Positions 1 to 17,504 are shown, counted from the stretch's first letter. The stretch: 64,000 nt of DNA from Eudromia elegans (GCA_003342815.1 PTEX01000120.1:141214-205213); one strand, 5' to 3'. Translations and numbers: made by a program. Notes: generated by a model from the letters alone, not told the origin.

Positions 1-1847
1 GATTGCCCTCAGCAGCCGCAGCCGCAGAGCGGGGCAGGCAGAGCGCTGCGGGGCGGCAGCGGGGCGGCGTCGGGGCTATTCGCTTCCAAAAGCTCTGCGG
101 GGCAAACTAAAGCTGATACCTGCGCTGTGTCTTCTGTCATTAGCCTCCTCTCCTTCACTGAGGGACTGCCAGGGAGGACTGCAGAAAGAAATCCATCAAT
201 GAAGGCTGAAAAAGCCAAAAGAGGAACCTGGCGTTGGTTTGGACAGGACTTCTCTACCTGCTTCTCACTGGCCCCTCTGTCTCTCCCCCTCTACCTCATT
301 GTCTTCTCCCTGGTACACCCCATCCTTGCTACTCCCTACCTTCTCTTCCCTTCCCATCTATGCCAGTATTTCTTTTTTTCCATTTATTTAAACACTCCCT
401 AACTGGGTTCACCTTCCCTAAATTGGTACTCTAAGGCATTTTATTGCTGTAGCCTTTGTCATTGCCAGTACGTTGTGATATATCTCTTCCCTCATGCTCG
501 TTGTGGCAGAGATGGTCTACAAGGCAGTGTTTGTACCATTTTGCTGCAGTAAAGTCCCTTTATTATCTGATTCTTTGCAAGAGCTTTAGTGAACATGATT
601 ATTAATAATAAGGTAAGAAGAGCTAGTATAATGGTTCTGCCTTGTAGGAAAGGGGAATATTCTTTAATAACTGTAAGATCGATTATCATTTTGCATCAGC
701 TCTTTTGCTGTATTCTTCACCACGGTATTTGAATGATTTCCAGTGGCACATTAAGTGATGGGGCTTAATATCATCACATGTGGTTTGTTCTTTTATCCTC
801 TCCTCAGGGAGAGAATTATATATGCAACCTACTGGTTATGTTGCTAGGGTTTTGTTTGTTTTTAACATATGCACTGCTGCATGTGCTGAAGAAGGCTGCG
901 TCACAGAAGGGGCATCACATTTGGACTGGAAGGCAGTGAGATTTATGATGGTCCCTTGTCACCATGGGATCTGTGCTATTGCCGCAGTTTAATCCTTGAA
1001 GATCCTGTTTGCCACCTCAGTGAGCTTCACCTTGTAGTAAAAGCTCATCTGACGCTGAGGAGAAGAGCTGTGGACCCTTTGATCTCAAAATTACCCATTT
1101 GAGTTAGAAAGTACTGCCACCAGCACAGCAACCCCTATCACTGTGCCGGGTCAGAGCTGCTAGAATGGCACGTGCTGACGCACCAAAACGGCTGTCCCCT
1201 GTAGCATGGGAACCGTGTTTACCGGTGTAACCCCACGGCCTGCAACCACAGCCTTTAAATCTGTACTGAGGCATATGATAAACACACGTGCTAATTTTCT
1301 TAAGGCGAGTTCTGTGTAGAGATTCTCCTAGAGGTATAATGAGCACTTTTGGAAACCAGCCTTTCTTTAAGGCATGTTGACATGGGGTCAACATGGATGA
1401 ATAAAAGCCTGTTGGAACTGCCTGTGCACCATGTTGCTGTATACTTGGCCAGCACCAAATCCCCCCAGATCTCCTCCCAGAGTATGTTTGTTCCTGGAAG
1501 AGTGGAGCGGATTCATAATGCCTTTGAAAGGCCCCGTGCTTTGGTTTGGCTGCTCATGAAACTTTATTCCTTCCTCTTGAAGTCGTCTCAAGTTGAACAC
1601 TCAAAACCAGAGACACTTGGTATCACTCATAGCACTTTTTGAGAGTGTTGGCAAACTTCCACACATGGAAAACCATGCATAAATGTGAAATACTGACAGT
1701 TTACAGCAGAGCTCTGATTTTTTTTTTTCCCGAGTCCAGATACTAGAATCCTGAGTTTCTAAACCTCACTTCATTACCTGGTACCAAATGGACTTGGCTC
1801 AAAACAGGGACCTGGGGCAGGAAGAAATGTTCATGTCCATGTCAGAC

Positions 1848-1905
1848 CACTATTTATCCACCATTCACACTTCATTCCTCACCATTTTTTCATGGATAAA
1901 TAGTG
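1848..1905. repeat. Inverted repeat, 13-bp perfect arms
   Basis: CACTATTTATCCA at 1848-1860 is the exact reverse complement of TGGATAAATAGTG at 1893-1905, with 32 bases between them. The arms do not extend further in either direction. No coding potential or known element boundary was recognised. Confidence 0.85.
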
Positions 1906-2091
1906 AATAATAGTTTTACATCCAATCAGAATTACTACTAAAGCAGGAATCACAAGTGCGAGTTTGGGAAATCTTTAACAGCTTCGTGCTTATTGGGATG
2001 TCACATCAAAGAGCACTTTTCATTTGAAACAGAAGATGGAGAGACTTGTCTGACCCAAAATATGACTGAACACTATTGTATTTTTAATATA

Positions 2092-2182
2092 ATATCCTGA
2101 GGTTATATTAAACATCCTAGGCAAAATAAATATGTCAGGGTAAATATAAATATTCTGGGATAATGTAAATATCTTTAGGTAC
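2092..2182. repeat. Degenerate 20-bp minisatellite
   Basis: Diverged units start at 2092, 2112, 2132, 2152 and 2171, so the period is 20, 20, 20 and 19 bp. The units share a pattern close to ATNTCCTGGGATAATATAAAT. The periodicity is visible directly; the copies differ at many positions, so the array is old. Confidence 0.65.
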
Positions 2183-2249
2183 AAAGATGGAAACTGAATC
2201 CCCTCAGTGGTGCTCAGTGACAGACTAGTTAGCAACAGGCAAATATTTA

Positions 2250-2475
2250 AGCACAAGAAATCCTATCTGAACATAAGAGAAAACTTTTTTACTATAATAT
2301 TGCTTGCACACTGGAAGAAGTTGCCCGGTTAAGTTTTGGAATCTCTGCTCCTAGGGATAATCAAAACCCAACTCATCACGGTCCTGGGCAACATGCTATA
2401 TCTGATCCTGCTTGAGCAGGGAGATTTTGCAAAAGGTACTTGTCAAGACTCAGAGGTCCCTGATAACCTCCACTC
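2250..2475 (+). mobile_element. CR1 LINE 3' fragment, old
   Basis: The block matches the remembered CR1 3' region in order: a 'ctgaacataagagaaaac' portion, 'ctggaagaagttgcccgg', 'ataatcaaaacccaactc', 'ggtcctgggcaac', 'gatcctgcttgagcaggg' and 'cagaggtccctgataacctc'. It is diverged and lacks a clear octamer tail, which suggests an old insertion. The sense strand of the element is +. Confidence 0.8.
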
Positions 2476-2540
2476 TTGGATGATCCTGTATTTCCTGAGG
2501 CAAGGATAATACTCTGCAGCCATTTGCAGTGGAAGAAGAA

Positions 2541-2610
2541 GGGGCTTAAGTGACTTGCCTAAAATCATGCAGGAAATGTGTGGCAGAAAAAGATATTGAA
2601 TCCTCAGCCA
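2541..2610 (+). repeat. MIR-like ancient SINE relic
   Basis: The piece 'taagtgacttgcctaaaat' followed by 'tgtggcagaaa' and 'attgaatcctcag' resembles the conserved central and 3' part of MIR/CORE-SINE elements (gacttgcccaaggtcac, gtggcagagc, cgaaccca). It is short and diverged, so the assignment is tentative. Confidence 0.4.
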
Positions 2611-4320
2611 ATATCAGACTTTCCTTCGGAGCTTTTAGAGACAACAGCTCTATCCATCCACTTTCATTTATTTCTCTAGAAACGGTCATGCCAAAACCTC
2701 TGCTAAATTAGAGAGTGAGACTGAAGGAGAGCTCTCAGTGGATTGCTTTTTTCCATAAATGGAAATATCACAAATCATTCTGGGAAAACAGGTCTTTCTG
2801 TTCTCTGCCCTCTTTGTCTGCTTCTTTCCTTTTGGACATCTTTTCCTCTACCTCTGGCTCCCTGTTTTCAGATGTACAGTCCTGACCATTTAAAAGTGTT
2901 CCTACTCTGCAGGAAGGGAGTAGCTTTTTATTCTTTGGAACTTACTATTATCTGATGGATTGCACTCTGCAGGCAAGCAAGACTTCTTAAAAAGATGGGG
3001 CTGCACAAAGCAATACAAAAATAAACCATATCACCAACAATACTGAGCCAGATTCTCATCAGGGGTGGCTCAGTCTGACTCTCATTGCAGCAGAGCTGAC
3101 TGCTGCCAGCTGTCCTGGATAGACAGCATGTACCCAAACGATGACCTGGCCGCATCGGAGGAGGACTCTTTAAGGGCTGTGCACCCTTAGCATTGATTTT
3201 CATATATCTTAGACATTCAAACCCCCTTGGCTCTCTGGAGGTTACAACCTACTGTGCTGTCTCCGCTCTTGATGTCCCAGATGAACAAGTTCTGTCCTGG
3301 TCCAGGCGCTGTGGGATGCCTCTTGTGCCAGTCACAGATGCTCAGGATGGTATTTTCCAAAGCTTTGGCAGGCAACAAGCAAACAATGGAGATCGCATCT
3401 AGGGACTCACAAGAATTCCCAGGGGGGTTGGAGGCTGTTCTGTGACTGTGTCATAGTGTTAAAAGCCAAGTGAGGGGCAAGGAGTGAGAGGGGCGATGCA
3501 GGATTGGAGCTAGGGGTAATTTTTATGGCCCTCTCCAGCTTCTCTGCCCCGTGTCAAGCCAGACTCTTGCTTTGCAGCCTGCATGTCTAAAAGCGGTCCA
3601 TGCAAAGGATCCCTAAACAGACTTGTCAGGGCGAGTGAAGTGACTGTGATAAATGAGACTGAGAAATAAGAGGAAGATCTGGTGGATGAGCATGAGAAAC
3701 AGGGTGAGAGGATAGTCAGGATCGCACTAGGAGCTGAAGGAAGAGGGGGAAGGTGGAAGTGCCAGAGATTCCTGGAGAGGTCCACATGGGAAGCTTGAAA
3801 ACTCAACACTTGCCCATTTGGGGGTTTGCTTCATAAAATGGCTCAAATCAAGGATGGAAAGGACAAAAGGACATTGCTCTCATCCCTTTACCCATCCCTT
3901 CCAAATAAGAATTTGCTCTTCCTCAGGCTTTCAGGAGTAGTAGCTGTGGCACATGCCTCTTGCCTCCCTGGCTCTGCAGACTGCACGTGTGTAATCAGAA
4001 ATGACTGTTTTATTTGTCCTTGCAAATGCTGCTGAGCTGTTTCATCCCCCTCCCCATGTGTGGCTGAGGCACTTCCACCAGCACAGGTGCCAGGGAGGCT
4101 TTTGAACCATCTCAGCAGGCCACAGATGTCCATGAGAGGGTTGCCGAGTGACCTTGGAGCGAGAAGTGACATCTAGGCTTTCCCCACACTGAGCTGTTTT
4201 CTGAACCGTTGCCATCCAGCACTCACCTAGTCCATGCATTTGTACAGTCTCTGATACTAGTGCGCTGATACTACGTCCTCTTTAAAACATCCCTGTACAT
4301 CATAAAGCAGAGCAGTGCTG

Positions 4321-4410
4321 TTAACCCCATTTTGCAGAGTGGGACTCTAAGGCACGGAGATAAGAAGTGATTTTAATAGCATGCCTGTGGCAGGGCAGAA
4401 GTTGAAACTT
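4321..4410 (+). repeat. MIR-like ancient SINE relic
   Basis: 'cccattttgcagagtggga', 'ctaaggcacggagataag' and 'ggcagggcagaagttgaaac' follow the order of the MIR core (cattttacagatgggga, ctgaggcacagagaggtt, ggcagagccgggattcgaac). The identification rests on this remembered consensus only. Confidence 0.5.
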
Positions 4411-7400
4411 TTTCTCTTATGTTCCCAGTTAGCAGGTTAATGACCTAAATGCTTCATCCTTTCTACATCACCCAGATGAGCCAGGAGGCATTGCAGGAGA
4501 GAGTGGTAGCACAATTTAACAGTCAGTGGCCAGAGTCATGGTGTCCTGTATGGAGTGCAAACAAAACAGCAACTAAGGTGGGACCAGCACTGACCACCTC
4601 CCTTCATGAACACCAGCAGGGCTGAATGAGCATGATGCGGTGTGTCAGTCTGCTGTGAAGGGCACCTGCTCCAGGTTGCATCACTTCAGTCAAGCCAGGG
4701 CTAGTTACCCCAAAGGACAAGGACTCGTCTGAGTCCAATCATGGAGGTCTTTGGAAACTGAGCATCAGAAGCAGATTTTAAAAGAAAACACGCTGCCTGG
4801 GCTCCTGGCACTGTCCCACCACCTCATCTAATTATCTGAATCCCAAGCTAGCCATGACCTACAAGTCCACATAAAAAACACCCTGCACAAAATAGCATTT
4901 TTTCCAAGTGTCTTGATTCTTCTCATATGGACTAATCAGGCTAAAATACATCAGGGAATGGGGCAGAGGGAAAGAGAGAAATCAGGTAAAACATGGCACA
5001 GAACAAGGGACATTCCTTTCCCACGTGGCCAAATGCAGCATCTCTTCCCTTCCTGCCTGATTTCATCCAGACATCTCTGGTTGTGCTCTGCCTGTTCCCC
5101 CAGCATATGCTGCAAGGAACTCAGCGCTCAGTGCTCAGTGGGATGGCTTCAATCCGATGACCAGAGAGCTGAAATCTGAGGCTTGAGGCTTTCCTAATAG
5201 CTGCACTGAGATGCCTCAGAAGGCAGCAGTGTTTGTGTGCCTAGCGTGAGCTACCAGGCTGTGATGGGCAGCTGTTTGACACTAAGGTAAAGGCTGTAAA
5301 GGCTGCCGTGTATCTGCACAGGAAAAATACTTTTGCGCTTGCAGTGGGCTCAAAGCTGCTCTTCCAAAGCCTGAGAAAGCAGCAGAGAGAATGTGTGTAC
5401 AGCAGTGACCCATAGCCAAATGAACCGGGTGGTGAGACGCGTGTCTGTCACGGGCAGCTAACCCCAGGCAGTCAAGGGTAAGGAAGAAAAAAGACCTCCT
5501 ACATGTTGTATCAGCCTTCCTCACAGCTATTTAAGTCGACAAGTAGCAGGGTGGGAGTGTGGCAAGGAAATATACTCAGCTATGAAGCTTTCCTTGCAGA
5601 ATAACCATGACTGAGAAGCAGGCACTTCTTGAATTGGGAAAGGTGTTTAATAACTTCCTTTCATATCCCACAGGTTCAGTGGGAAACAGCACTTCAGAGG
5701 TAAACAGAGGCTTTGTTCCTACCTCCTTTTCCTATTGCTTAGCTCTTACATACACACACTCCTGTGTGCTGTGTGTCTAGCTTCTTCCTAGAAGCCTTTT
5801 GAACTACTAGTTTAAGATGATAACTATCTCAGAAATATCCGATGCAAGCAGACAGGACGCAAAAGGAGGAGAGCATGGGTACAGGTCTAGAGAAAATCAG
5901 CAATATTTGCTCTACAGACATCTGCTCAGTGCTGCCTCCAAAAGCATCCCAAATTTTGCTCCAGCACAGTTTGGCTGCAAGAAAAAAACTTGAGGGAATC
6001 TTTTACACTGAGTTCTTCTCCTGGGTATCCCAAAGTACCTGGAAGATAACTGGAACTGACCAAAATAAATCTTCTAAATCATTACTCAGGGACCTAATAT
6101 AGTGTCTGCAAGTCTCAGCCTGGGAAGGAGCTCTAGGTTCCTCACGACCAACCCTTTCTGGTGGCAATAGCTGCAACTATGGTGGCCCTGTGCTCCGTAC
6201 ACTCTGCCTGTCAGGCTGGTCCAGCAACAGGGTCCAGGCCCAGGGTGGCAGCCTGACTTCCACGTTGCCAAAGCACTTCTGCCTCTCCAGACTCAGGCTG
6301 CAAACTCCCCTGCCAAAGGCTCAGTCAGCCTGGGACTGACAGGGACAGGCCTGTCATGGAAAAATGGCACAGATCTGCAGAAAGAGAGATTCTCTGCCAT
6401 AGCCTCTTGCTCAAATGCCACTTTGGTGATTGAACACCAATTAGGGGACCCACAGGATAACCATGCCCAGCCACACACCTCATGAAGACCTTGCATCCCT
6501 CCTTTCCAGCCAATCTGTACCCATCGATTCTCTGTTAGCAGACTGCCGATGCAAGAATCAAGACGGAAATGTAAGCAACAGTGGGAGAAAAAGGTTGGAG
6601 ATTTCCCAGTAGGTATATGGAAGTTGCCTTCCACATGACCACCCCTGTGCCAACATAAACATTGTGATACCTCAAGATATTAGTCAACCAGTGACCATGA
6701 TGTCTGGATGAGACCCATTGATTACCCCTCTGGAGTGATATTCCTGAATTTGAGGAGAGAGAGAAAGAGAGATGAATGGCAGAAATAAGAACCTAATAGA
6801 AACCGAAGATGATGAGAGACTGGACAGGTTTCTCTGGCTTCCTGCTGGGATAGCTTTGTTGGTCATGGACTATGTGAAAGATGCTACTCCAAGACTGAAG
6901 CAGAAACACAAGCAGAAGATATGTAAACCAGCCTGTTGAAACAGATGTACCAGAGGAGCTTCTCTCACCCACGATGGATGATTTTGCTTCCACATTGCGA
7001 AGGGGGGGTTTGCTGCAGAGTTGCATCCAGACACTTCTGTCAAGCTTTGTGCAGACTTAGTATCTGAGAGGACACAAGAAGAGACCTGATAAAGGTGTAT
7101 AAAACAAGTAGTTGTACAGAGCAAGTAGATTAGAAGCTTTTGTATTTCTCTCATAAAACCAGAACAATGGAATATATCTCACCAGAGAAATTAATAGGTA
7201 GCAGAATCACAGCTGAGAAAAACAAATATTTTCCCACAGAAACATAATCAACCCACCATATACAGCACTGCTGGAACTCACTGAGGCCACACAAGGTGAA
7301 ATTCAAGTGGAGAATGGGTGTTTCTATAAATATACAAATACCTAAAGTTACTCCAGCAGATGTTAACAAAAGCGATATTAAACCTCATGCTTTGCAGCTT

Positions 7401-7765
7401 AACCCAGTCTCTAACCACTGTTCTCATCCCAGCCTCCCACAGAGGTGGGCACCGATCTCCTGTCTGATTCAGAAAGCTCTGCCAGCAGAAGCCTTTAGTG
7501 CTGTCCACTGCTAAACGAGGGATGTGGGACTGGATGGATGTCAGGTTGGATCCAGATGATGATTCCCATGGTCCTGTGCAAAAGAGAGGACGATGCCTGT
7601 GCATGTGAGGAGAGTACCAGGACATTTAATGGGCTTCCATATGTGAGCGTGTGTGCTGCCTGGGAAAAAATGAAGGGAGGGCATAAAGAATGAAGCAGAG
7701 GGCAGTTGTTTCCTCAGGTTGGTTTTTTGGTGTTCTCATTTGTTCTTTTTTCTCTTGTTCCATAG

Positions 7766-12831
<5,066 letters not shown>

Positions 12832-12978
12832 AGCCTTCACCACGAGCTGAAAATGGGGAAGGAGGAGGCAGGAGGAGGGAGGGTGGGCAGGGGTGGGAAG
12901 GGCGGAGGAGGGCAGGGGGCAGCGACGGTGGGAAGGAGGAGGTGAAAGCGCCCCTGGGGGGGGGAACCTTCCAAACGC

Positions 12979-13300
12979 AAAAAAAAAATGAAATAAAATA
13001 AAATAAAACAACCAACAAACAAACAAACAAGCAAGCAAACAAGCAAGCAAGCAAGCAAAAGCAAACAAACAAACAAAACGCAAGGAAAGAAACAACAATG
13101 AAAAAAAATCTTAAAAAAAAAGGAAAAAGAAAAAAGAAAAAAAAGAAAAACTTTAAAACTGAGAGAGAGATTTAAAAAATAGAAAATAAATTTAAAAGAA
13201 AATGCATGATTTCCCATGTACCATTATTTTAACATTTAATAAAAAGAGATTTAAAAAAAATAAAAGGGAACCAAGAAATAACAAACAATAAATCAAGTGG
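12979..13300 (+). repeat. A-rich simple repeat tract (AAAT / CAAA / CAAG units)
   Basis: The tract begins with A runs and (AAAT)n, passes into tandem four-base CAAA and CAAG units at about 13007-13080, and continues as A-rich sequence to about 13300. It lies inside the candidate CACNG2 3' UTR. Confidence 0.85.
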
Positions 13301-13949
13301 GAGGAGGAGGAGGCAGCTCTTTGGATTTGGGGGGGTTTATTCTTTACTTTTATGGTTTGTTTCCCACTTACTTTAAACCCAGCATAGACTCACAGGCTCC
13401 TTGGGGGACAGGGGACGGGGGGGTTGAGTAGCAGTGACTTCTGTGTCCTTGGACAGCCCGAGAGCTAAAGAGGATCTCGGTGCTTGGGTCAATCATGACC
13501 TGCTCAGTTACCCCACACCCCGGGATCCGTGGGGATGCGCTTGTCCCATGTGAGTCCTTGGGGGTTAGCGGTGACTCCTGTCCCTAGGGAGCTCAGGAGC
13601 TGATGCTGAGTCACTGGTCCACACTGTTCCCACGGGGTTCCTGGTGACCCAGCCAGACTTCCCAGGTCCTGAGGACCCTGGGGTTAACAGTGACAGTGCA
13701 AAAAGCAAACAAACAAATTTAAAAAGACAAAAAAAGTTTATTTAAAAAGTGGCATTTTTTTAATAAAAAAAACTATAAATAAATGTAAATATAATAAGTG
13801 AATTTACTTGCAAGAAAAAAAAATATAGTTTTTTTTCTTTTCATTTTTTGTTTTCTCCAGCTTTAAACTGTGAAAATAAGTGGGAAATAGGATGGGAGGG
13901 AGGCACATACAGATCTGCAAAGGGAGTGGGGGGCTTGCAGAGAGAAATC

Positions 13950-15450
13950 AGGACTCGAATCCACTCAGCAGAAACAAGGAACAAACCCGAAAGCCCCCGG
14001 GGAGGCCAGAGACCACCCGCCCGGGCGCAGGGGAAACGCTCCCCTCGTGCCCAGGGGCTCGGAGCGGGGCCAAGGTCTCCTCGTGGGGAGCGGAGGATGC
14101 TCCGCAGAGGGGCCGGCAGACCCCGAGCGGCGCCCACCCACACACATGCACACACACACACACACACACACACGCACGCACACGCACACGCGCGCACTCT
14201 CCTGTGAATGCTCCGGATGCTCCCTGGGGCAGCCACATCGTGGCCGGCCCCGGCTCTTCGGGGCCGCTCCTTGGGCTGCCTCAGATTGGCCTGAGCGGGT
14301 CAGGCCCCGCCGGCCGGGCTGCGGCTGCGCAAGGGGGGCACGGCGAGGGCTCCCGCGGCCGCCCCCTGAAACCCGTCCTGTCCCCCCAGCAGGTACACGC
14401 AGCCTGCGCTGACGCAGACCCGCACGGGAGCCGGCCACCCGCTGCTTTGCCTTTGCGTGTATTTACCTTCCCGGCCCCGGTCCCGAATAGCTGCAGCGAG
14501 CCCCCAGCTCTGCCTCCGTCGCTGGCCCTTCGCGCTCCCTCGGCCCGGGGCCGTGCCCGGGAGAGGCATGAAGCCGCCGGGCTCCTCCGCACCCGCTCCG
14601 CTGCCTCCTCATCCCCGCCTGAGTCTCTCCTGCTGTGGGTCTGACCCCCCTTAGGGCCTGGCTTGCAGCGGCAGGGGGCAAGTCAGGCCCCTGCCGTGAG
14701 GGCTCCAGGCTGCACAGCTGCCCCGACACCCCGCCGCGAACCCCGTCCCCCTGGCAGCGTGGGGAGCCCCCCGGCACCCAGCGCCGCCGCCTTGCCTGGC
14801 GCGTCCTGGAGGCACCAGGGCTCCCAGAGACCCCTCTTAGCTCCTGCTCTGTGTTGACACTGCTACGGGGCGCACGGAGGGCAGCGGGGAGCAAGGGCAG
14901 GGGCAGGTACCAGCGTGTCTCTGCGGCGCCCGGCCGGCCCCCAGCTGGCACAGAGCAAGGACAGGCCCCTGGCAGCCCCCAGCAGCACCCCAGAGCCCGG
15001 CACGCACCCGGGCTGAGGGCCCGCGAGCCGCCGCGCAGCTCAGACCCACTTTCCTCGGCTTTATCCATCCCAGTTCCTGCTGCTCCAGTTTTACGAGCCT
15101 TGAAGTCCCACAGTTCGGCTCCCACTGGAGTTTCTGCTCTGTTCCTTAAAAGCATCCTGACCCTCCCCGCCCCCAAATGCTGCTGCTCTGACTTGCTTTC
15201 CCCCGCCCCTCTCCAGGCACAGGCGAGCAGGTTCTGCTCTAAGGCAGGGCTGGGGAGAAGATGGGGAGGATCCGAATCTCAGCGGGGCTCCCCTGGGCTC
15301 CAGGTGGGCGCAGAGGGGAGTGCTGGCACAGCAGCACAGGGCAAAACCACATGGGGTGTCCAAGAGGCCTGGCTCAGCGTGCACTGGATGTCCGGAGTCC
15401 CTGCTGGTACCTCATCCCCCCGCCTTCCTGCGAACCGCTGCCCTACCCTA
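13950..15450. promoter_or_regulatory. CpG-rich block downstream of the CACNG2 stop codon
   Basis: Over about 1.5 kb, G+C is very high and CpG dinucleotides are frequent, unlike the A-rich sequence on either side. Long open frames on both strands (for example 14635-15465 + and 14463-15176 -) are expected from the composition, and their translations are Pro/Arg/Ala/Gly-rich without recognisable domains. It may be a CpG island acting as an intragenic or terminal promoter; no transcript evidence is visible. Confidence 0.5.
14136..14196. repeat. (CA)n microsatellite
   Basis: An almost uninterrupted CA dinucleotide array with a few CG and CATG interruptions toward its ends, inside the CpG-rich block after CACNG2. 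CA arrays of this kind are often length-polymorphic. Confidence 0.95.
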
Positions 15451-15465
15451 GCACTCAACCCTTAA

Positions 15466-15498
15466 AAATATATATTTAATATATATATATATATATAT
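15466..15498. repeat. (AT)n microsatellite
   Basis: An AT dinucleotide array with one TTTAA interruption, marking the 3' border of the CpG-rich block. Confidence 0.95.
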
Positions 15499-15911
15499 CT
15501 CAAAAATTCAAAAGAGAATCCCCCAACCCCTCGGAACGCATTAAAATTGGTTTCCCAAGCTCCAGCGTAGACAGAGCGTGGTGTTTTGGTTTAAACCCCA
15601 AGCTGCTCTCGAGAACTCAACGTCTCGCGGAGCGCGTGAGCATTCACAGGGCGAAGTGCAAAGCCAAGCAAGCCCCCAAGTGTGACAGCGGGTGTGTCAG
15701 AGAGGGAAGGAGGGAGCGCCAGGGAGCGCTCCAGAGGCGAGAAGGACAAGGGCTGGCAGGGAAGCTTTTTTCCAAGGATATTGCTCATGTCCAGCTCAAA
15801 CCAGTTCAAGAAACCAACCTCCATTTTCTTTATTTTGTGTTTTTTTTCAGACTGTTAAAAAGAAAAAATTTTAAAAACAGAAAATTACAAAAAAAAAATC
15901 CTGGTACATGA

Positions 15912-15917
15912 AATAAA
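15912..15917 (+). promoter_or_regulatory. CACNG2: Poly(A) signal AATAAA, candidate distal end of CACNG2
   Basis: AATAAA is followed by a T-rich stretch and then GT-containing sequence (cttggtccttgttcatgtgg), a plausible downstream element. It is the last canonical hexamer before the long intergenic region. Confidence 0.45.
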
Positions 15918-17504
15918 GATTTTTTTTTTATAACTTGGTCCTTGTTCATGTGGATTTATTGGGGGATCTTAAAGAGAAGAATGTCCCGGTGTGCTGGAGG
16001 AGTACCTGGAAAACCAACAGCAAAATGAATACATTGCAGACAGTTTTGTCCTCTTTTGAGATTCAGATGATGTTCTTGCTACAGCTGCTCTTCTCAAGCC
16101 GATCTTTGCAATATAAGAAGGAAGGATGAGGCAAGAGTCTTAAGGAGATGGGTTTGCCGCATTGCTTTTGAACTAAATGCAGTTAAACTGGAGTCATGTA
16201 TTCATCTGTCCTTGAAAAGCAGCCAGATGCAATGTGAGCTTTTCCTTCCTTCTTCCAAAACATCTGGTTCGGTGGCTATTTAACTCACAGCGTGGCCCTC
16301 CTCTGATGTTCCTTGCTTTTCTTAAACACCGAGTCCTGGAGTCTCGTGATTGCAAGGGATTTCCAATTTTCATTTAAAGCTCAAAAGAACATAGCAGCTT
16401 CCATGAAGGCAAGTTACGCTGTTGAGTTAATACAGACCTAAAGGATCAAAAAGAAAGACAATATGAAGCATATCTAACTTTGTTTTATGCTCTCGTGAAT
16501 TTTTAGCCACTCCCAGGATTTTAGGGCAAAGAGAGACCCATCTTGTGCTTTTTGTTCACTGGCGGCCTGATGGGAATATCCAGGCCAAACTCTGCTCTAT
16601 AATTGGGCTAAAGAGTAGGAAAGTTACATTTGCAGACACACACCATTCACATGAGTACTGCAGGATCTGATCTATCCTATCACTCAAAAACATGGCATAA
16701 AACCTCAGGGGGGAATGGGAGGCACTCAGCCCCATGAAAGACGGGTGCAGAGGACAGGGACCAACATGAAGGATCATCTACAAGACCCTGCAAAGCCAAA
16801 GCGCTGAGCCAGAGGTGAGAGGGACAGGCAGAATCAGCATTACTGAGATCTCCAGCCTTGGGGAGAGCATCCAGCCTGCAGCTTTGATGGGATCTTGATG
16901 CTAAACCCTGCAGGGAAAGGCTGCCCTCGAGGTGTCTCCAGCCTGGCAGAGATGGGATGTCCAGGACAGCGGGATCCTCTCACAAAGTCTCGAGGATGGG
17001 CGCAGTCAGACGTGCCCTCAGTGCTCCTAGATGAGCTCGGGAGCCCACCAGTGCCCAGCCTGTCCACGGTGGGGCCAGGAGAGCAAGGTTATCGCAACAC
17101 AGCAGAGCTCTGCAGAGGGGGCAAGGCTACGGTGCTGCTGGGCCAGAGGCTGCAGGAAAGACCAAGAGGGTGTTGAAACATTGAGAGCACGAGGAGGGAG
17201 AAGGTGCCTGCCCCTGTAGTCCTCTACAGGGGTGGCAAGGCAGGAGGCCAGGGGTAAGCTCAGACTGAGCAGGGGCGCCTGCAGACAGTACGAGGGGTGA
17301 CTTTGGTGGATGGTGGGGCAAAGCGGCACCTCTGGAGCTGGTGGGTACCCATGGGGCTGTGGTGGGATTGCCCAGGGACAAAGGACAAATGGGGATGGGA
17401 GTGTACGGCAAGGGTAGGACAAGGCTCCTGGCATTTCTTTAGACCTTGCTATCCGAGGTTAGTTTCCAAACTCAGATGCATTAGCCTACCTGTAAGTAGC
17501 AGCT

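Larger units (their letters stand above)
1..7765 (+). other. CACNG2: CACNG2 intron 1 (3' part)
   Basis: This stretch precedes the acceptor of CACNG2 exon 2 and contains no reading frame I can recognise. Exon 1, which in the family encodes the N-terminus, the first membrane span and most of the first extracellular loop, is not here and must lie upstream of the window. The first 120 bases are GC-rich with many CpGs, but I see no exon in them. The rest is ordinary intron with CR1 and MIR-like relics, a 20-bp minisatellite and a 13-bp-arm inverted repeat, listed separately. Assignment to intron 1 is inferred from exon order and strand. Confidence 0.75.
12832..15935 (+). other. CACNG2: Candidate CACNG2 3' UTR
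   Basis: The sequence after the TGA at 12829-12831 is taken as 3' UTR because no intron-like signals or new gene appear before the poly(A) signal at 15912. It is compositionally extreme. A G-rich block at 12850-12965 comes first, then an A-rich tract at 12979-13300, then AATAAA hexamers at 13238, 13762 and 13778. A CpG-rich block follows at about 13.95-15.45 kb and AT repeats at about 15.47 kb. The earlier hexamers could end shorter transcripts. How far the real UTR reaches is inference. Confidence 0.5.

Noticed and set aside
1-120. GC-rich start of the window considered as CACNG2 exon 1
   Set aside because: None of the frames encodes the conserved N-terminal span of the TARP family and no matching donor was found.
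13010-13080. Regular CAAA/CAAG repeats considered as a CRISPR-like array
   Set aside because: They are a four-base simple repeat in a vertebrate 3' UTR without spacers.
14463-15465. Frames of 237 and 276 codons on opposite strands after CACNG2
   Set aside because: Both lie in a GC-rich block where stops are rare, their translations are low-complexity Pro/Arg/Ala/Gly, and they overlap each other.
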